Both the position numbers and the translations under genes were made by a program. Below, piece by piece: positions 60,271 to 64,000 of a DNA stretch of 64,000 nt. Position 1 is the first letter of the stretch, and every line of letters begins with the position of its first letter. The DNA is from Dryococelus australis. Taxonomy: Eukaryota > Arthropoda > Insecta > Phasmatodea > Phasmatidae. The stretch is taken from positions 233,359,178-233,423,177 of the forward strand of contig CM057009.1 in NCBI GenBank assembly GCA_029891345.1, read 5' to 3'. The notes under the pieces are model-generated. The model saw only the letters and a list, made by a program, of their open reading frames with translations, searched no databases and was not told where the DNA came from.

Positions 60271-60900
60271 TGGACCTAAAAAAATGCTGTTTAATGCTAG
60301 CCTGTAATGGTACATTGTCATCAGTTATAAGCAGTTTTATCAATGACTTCTTGAATGATCGCACCTCTCTTTCTGCAAGTCCATTACAGCAAGGATTGTG
60401 TTGTGGAATTTGAATTAATTTGGTATCGCAATTATGACGAGAAGTGGAAAACCATTTTACGTGGCACGTTGTGGGATGCAATAACACTAAACACTGGAAA
60501 TACGGGAAATCATCCACTTAATTTATGAATAACATTTTCTAAATTAATATTATTTGTAATAAAACATTTAAACCACTTTATGTAAGTGTCTACAATAATT
60601 AAAAAATTTGCCTTATGACTATATAAAAAGTCCATATGAACTCTATACCAAGGGTACTTGGAAACAGGCTACAATTTAATTACTCTAAAATTACAGTTCT
60701 GTACGATTTGACATTATTATAATTTTTAACCTTTAACTCAATGTCATCATTCAGTCCAGACCACTAAATGTCCATCAATTTATGTAGTGTGATACCTACA
60801 TGATCTGTATAAATAAATGGCAAAACTTCTTCTTTCAACCAATCAAGGATAACACTCCTGTTTCCAAACATATGGTAACCCTCGTGGACAGACAATAACT
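60266..60900 (-). pseudogene. Integrase of a third gypsy fragment
   Basis: In the minus frame: an eroded H2C2 domain with LLSVHEGYHMFG, LHKLMDI, then WSGLNDDIELKVKNYNNV (60890-60740). The core reads YPWYRVHMDFLYSHKANFL and IIVDTYIKWFKCF (first catalytic Asp in HMDF, about 60650-60560), and after a shift LIQIPQHNPCCNGLAERE and VRSFKKSLIKLL (catalytic Glu in LAERE, about 60420-60330). It is broken in the middle, where the second Asp should be. It belongs with the RT and RNase H pieces at 61.68-62.2 kb. Confidence 0.75.
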
Positions 60901-61025
60901 TACATATTTGAAAGTAATTTTTAAATGCTGGTTTACCATGCAAATCTTAAAACTACCACCCAGTATTATCTCTGAACTTAGCTGAATACATCATCATTAG
61001 AAGTTACATCAGCAACTCCTTATAA

Positions 61026-61395
61026 GACACTAGCTGTTACCTGCGGTTCCACCCTCGTGCAAAATTTGAAACTTAATTATAAAGATCAAGCACTCTATCC
61101 TAATCGTTCTTCTTTAGTACTCTAATATTCTGGATTAGCATATAGGATATTTTTCATCCCGAAAAAACAAACATTTCCTTAAAGAACATAAACAGATGAC
61201 TAACCAGCATCTACTCAAATGGTTTTTATTTATTCCCTAAGAATCTGTTAATTTGTCCAGGATGAAACTACCCTATGTACTAATCCAGAATATAATATAA
61301 ACCTGTAGCAAATTTCATCCAAATCCGTCGAGCCGTTACGACGTGATTGACTAACAAACATACAAATTTTCAAATTGATAATATTATTGGGATTA
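61026..61395 (-). mobile_element. Small Helitron-like repeat (Lep1-type layout)
   Basis: Read on the minus strand it begins aatcccaataatattatcaa, passes ggatttggatgaaatttgct and ends ggaaccgcaggtaacagctagt. This layout (ataatatta start, the aaatttcatccaaatccg block, and a ctag-type end) is that of the small non-autonomous Helitron-like repeats common in insects. Inside, tctggattagcatataggat (61129-61161) and its inverted copy (61258-61289) form a 32-bp imperfect inverted repeat. It lies between the RNase H and integrase of the gypsy fragment. Assignment is from memory of the consensus and needs a database check. Confidence 0.6.
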
Positions 61396-61659
61396 TTGGA
61401 GTGGGCATATAATTAAAATTACAGTCCAATTCTTTATCAGGTAAAATGACAGGTTACTTGTCTAGTAAAAGAGACAATCAATCTGCATTTTATATACTGC
61501 TATCCTTCTTAGATTGTAATTTGTACTGATAAGATGAAAGAATGTAGAGCATCTAAATAAATGAGCAGCATCATCCAGACGAATCTTTTTATTTTCAGAA
61601 AATATTTACAGGTTCATGATCAATGACTATTGTGAACTGGTTATGTAAAGATACTTATG

Positions 61660-62190
61660 AAGATTGGTAACACTACGTATTATCTCTTTCTTTGCAGTTG
61701 GCTATAATTATTATAAACAGAAGTAAGTTTAGCTAACTTAAAAGTAACAGGTTTCTCTATACCATTACAAATCAGACTTAAAACTGCACCTACACCATAA
61801 TATCCACTTTCAATATTAAGAATAATTAGTTTAGCAGTATTAACCAAAATTATCAGTCCATTCCCTTGCAACACCTTTCCAAAACAACTTATGTAAAAGT
61901 TCTAATATACGAGAAACCATCTTGACAAACTTACAATGATGATGAAACTAACCAAGATATTTCAACTGAGTGACATTTTGAAGATGTGGTGCAGCAATGA
62001 GTTTCTCTATTTTAGACTGAGACTATTATCACTAAGAACATAACCTAATATTTCTGATTACTAACAAAAAACTTTACACACTTTTCAGCATTAATTTTAA
62101 CATTGTATTCATTGTGATGACTTAAAACTGCATACAACATATGTACAGCAATCATAGTATTTGCTGTATTTGCCCTCTATGTCATCATCG
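61660..62190 (-). pseudogene. RT thumb and RNase H of the third gypsy fragment
   Basis: Minus-strand text: GTYDDDIEGKYSKY (about 62195-62150; possibly the eroded Y-x-DD region), NVKINAEKCVKFF (62100-62060), LGYVLSDNSLSLKIEKLIAA and PHLQNVTQLKYLG (62050-61945), FVKMVSRILELLHKLFWKGV (61930-61870), then RNase H with ESGYYGVGAVLSLICNGIEK and PVTFKLAKLTSVYNNYSQLQ (61815-61690). Multiple stops. The order and words are those of Ty3/gypsy pol. The RT front is not readable beyond 62200. Confidence 0.75.
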
Positions 62191-62221
62191 TAGGTACCAC
62201 AAGGATGATTTCCTAAAACTT

Positions 62222-64000
62222 TACCAATAACGACTCAATTGGCTAACTTTACCAATAACCAAATCAACAGGCTGTAAGTGCATAACATAACCATCTTCGA
62301 GGCATGGAAATAGATACACTGCTACGCATTGTACCGCTTCCCTCCTGACAGTGTACTTAACTACCTGTATCACCACTAATTTAACTCTGAACCTAAGTCC
62401 CAAGCAATCACTCAAGTTATTGCAGTTCAGAGAGATAGCGTACATGGTGGTTAGTTTCTCAGAGGCCAAGAAGTACAAGTAACCCGGAGTTTCTCTAAGG
62501 CACTATACTTTTTATGAACATAAATTGGAAAATATGCAATTACTCTTAATTCCTATTCACAATAAGTCTGCTCATATTAAGGTGAAGTTACTTAGACTGG
62601 CGTTAACTACTTGCCTGTTCTTGCCAGAATATTAATTGGTTACCACCTAACGAAGTCTCAAGAGATAACCTTATGCCCTACTGCCAATTCAGATATGCTC
62701 ACCACAGTAGTCCCAGACAATGAGCTCTTCAATGTCTGGACTGGTAAGATGCCATCGTCATATCAGCCTCACTAGGACCTTGGGGTCGTCGGCTCTGACG
62801 TGAAACACTCTGTATATCGTTTGGGCTTCTGGGGGGCAGGGGTGCCCTGCGGCCCTATATTTATACTATTTGGCCGAGTGGGTCAGCGCAGTCTATTTAC
62901 CAAACATCGACTGTGTGTGCAGCAAGCCTTGACTGCTACACTACCCCCTTGGTTTGACAGGTAGCCATCCCGGCTGCTGCAGTGGAAGTAGACATGAAAG
63001 AGTGACAAAGATAATCTGGAAAGAGGTCTGAGGCTGTGGGAAGTCGAGGAGCTCATACTTCTCTGTGTAGAAAGACGTAGTGGCATGTGGTGGCTTCCAC
63101 AAACTCAAAGAAGGACAGTGTCGAGAATGCAAGACTAAATTCAAGACTCTGTTTTACAAAACTGAGCATTAATTATTTAGAATACAGTAAAAGCAAAGAG
63201 CATTAATTGTGCATGTTTATTTTCTTACTGTTGGCAAGGAAGGTAGAAACGAGAGTTTAAAATTTATAACATTTGGTAAGTGATGCTAGATGTTTTACCA
63301 AGTTAATTAACATACCCTAGATTGTAATGAGTACAGAAAATTGGTTAACCAATATATGTATGTATATAGATATTAATAACCGTGCATGTTATGTAGCTGC
63401 ACCACAGGAGAGAAGGAAGTATGTCCAATGCCACATGTAAGCCTATAACATAAAACATTCCTCTGTGACTAGGCCTTGGACATTAGGGTAATGGGAGATT
63501 TGAAATGTGTGCGCATGTGGTACTCGATTCATTCTAAAACGTGCTAGGTGCAATTTCTTTTTTGCTTTAAGGAAAGTGCGTATGAGCAAGTTGGCATGCC
63601 TGACAGCTTAGTTATTTTAATGCTATATTGTGACAAGGTTTAATAAATACAATAGGCACTTATATTTATATTCTTAGTTAATGTGATATATAAGAAAGCA
63701 AAGGCGTTATTGGAATAACAGCTGAGATACTACTCATATACTGAGAAGGTATATGTGTGTACACAATTGGCAGCACTGTACACGTGTGCCTTCTTTTGTT
63801 ACGTTGGAAAATACTTAGGTGGCAAGGTACACATCTGCCGTGCGGTATGGCAGCTATCATTTTACACTTTGAGTTTCACGCTCGCAACAGGAATGGCAAA
63901 AGTTTCAAACATCATTGTGAAGTAGTGGTGTTACATAATTTAATACGTTACTAGCATTGCGCTGTAAAGAACGGCAGTGCTCAGTAAATGTGGTGTATAC
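62222..64000. other. No recognised gene
   Basis: An 85-codon minus frame (62478-62221) is protein-like in composition but has no motif that I recognise. A GC-richer block at 62600-63010 contains a TATA-like ccctatatttatactat near 62848 on the plus strand and could be an LTR or promoter, with no second copy to compare. The rest is ordinary AT-rich sequence. Confidence 0.35.

Noticed and set aside
62221..62478. Possible RT palm of the third gypsy fragment
   Set aside because: The 85-codon frame has no RT motif and does not connect in sense to the thumb region at 62.1 kb.

Overview
This window looks like nuclear DNA of an arthropod with a large, AT-rich, repeat-laden genome (an insect or possibly a crustacean; I cannot narrow it further). 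The evidence is the mix of elements: decayed Ty3/gypsy LTR elements, CR1/L2- and Jockey-type LINEs with PHD-plus-esterase first ORFs, tRNA-derived SINEs, hAT-like and Tc1-like relics, an insect-style small Helitron-like repeat, and the recurring short word taggcctac. There are no long intact host ORFs, no rRNA or tRNA genes, no operons and no CRISPR arrays. Nearly every long open frame is a piece of a broken transposable element.

Layout. 1-8.1 kb: AT-rich, with exon-like islands on the minus strand (46-200, 2969-3053), a 26-bp terminal inverted repeat pair at 2395 and 6278, and a 150-bp tandem duplication at 5.1-5.4 kb. 8.1-17.0 kb: a complete but dead Ty3/gypsy element on the minus strand with 1.85-kb LTRs, a gag with a PHD-like finger, pol, and an extra 3' ORF with repeats. 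17-22.6 kb: unique-looking AT-rich DNA with exon-like islands, including a serine-rich candidate exon at 20762-20824. 22.66-25.55 kb: a second, plus-strand copy of the same gypsy family, 5'-truncated and missing almost all of pol. 26.15-27.39 kb: a short hAT-like element with an 8-bp target-site duplication. 28.8-38.2 kb: a LINE on the plus strand, split by a nearly full-length L2-type LINE (31.5-36.2 kb) on the minus strand. 38-51.6 kb: mostly AT-rich sequence with a SINE, a Tc1-like transposase tail, a patchwork of tRNA-like repeat units at 44.5-46.3 kb, and a convincing candidate terminal exon at 46984-47050.

52.1-57.5 kb: a different gypsy element (minus), with gag split by a 2.3-kb insertion that made a 5-bp target duplication, and with the core of reverse transcriptase missing. 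Its probable 5' LTR region (57.5-59.15 kb) carries a 106-bp (AT)n tract. 60.0-60.3 kb: a second SINE. 60.27-62.2 kb: a third gypsy pol fragment (minus) with a Helitron-like repeat inside it. 62.2-64 kb: nothing I recognise.

The plus-strand candidate exons at 20762-20824 and 46984-47050 have matching intron phases. The simplest reading is that much of the window is intron of a host gene filled with nested transposons; this is inference and needs transcript data.
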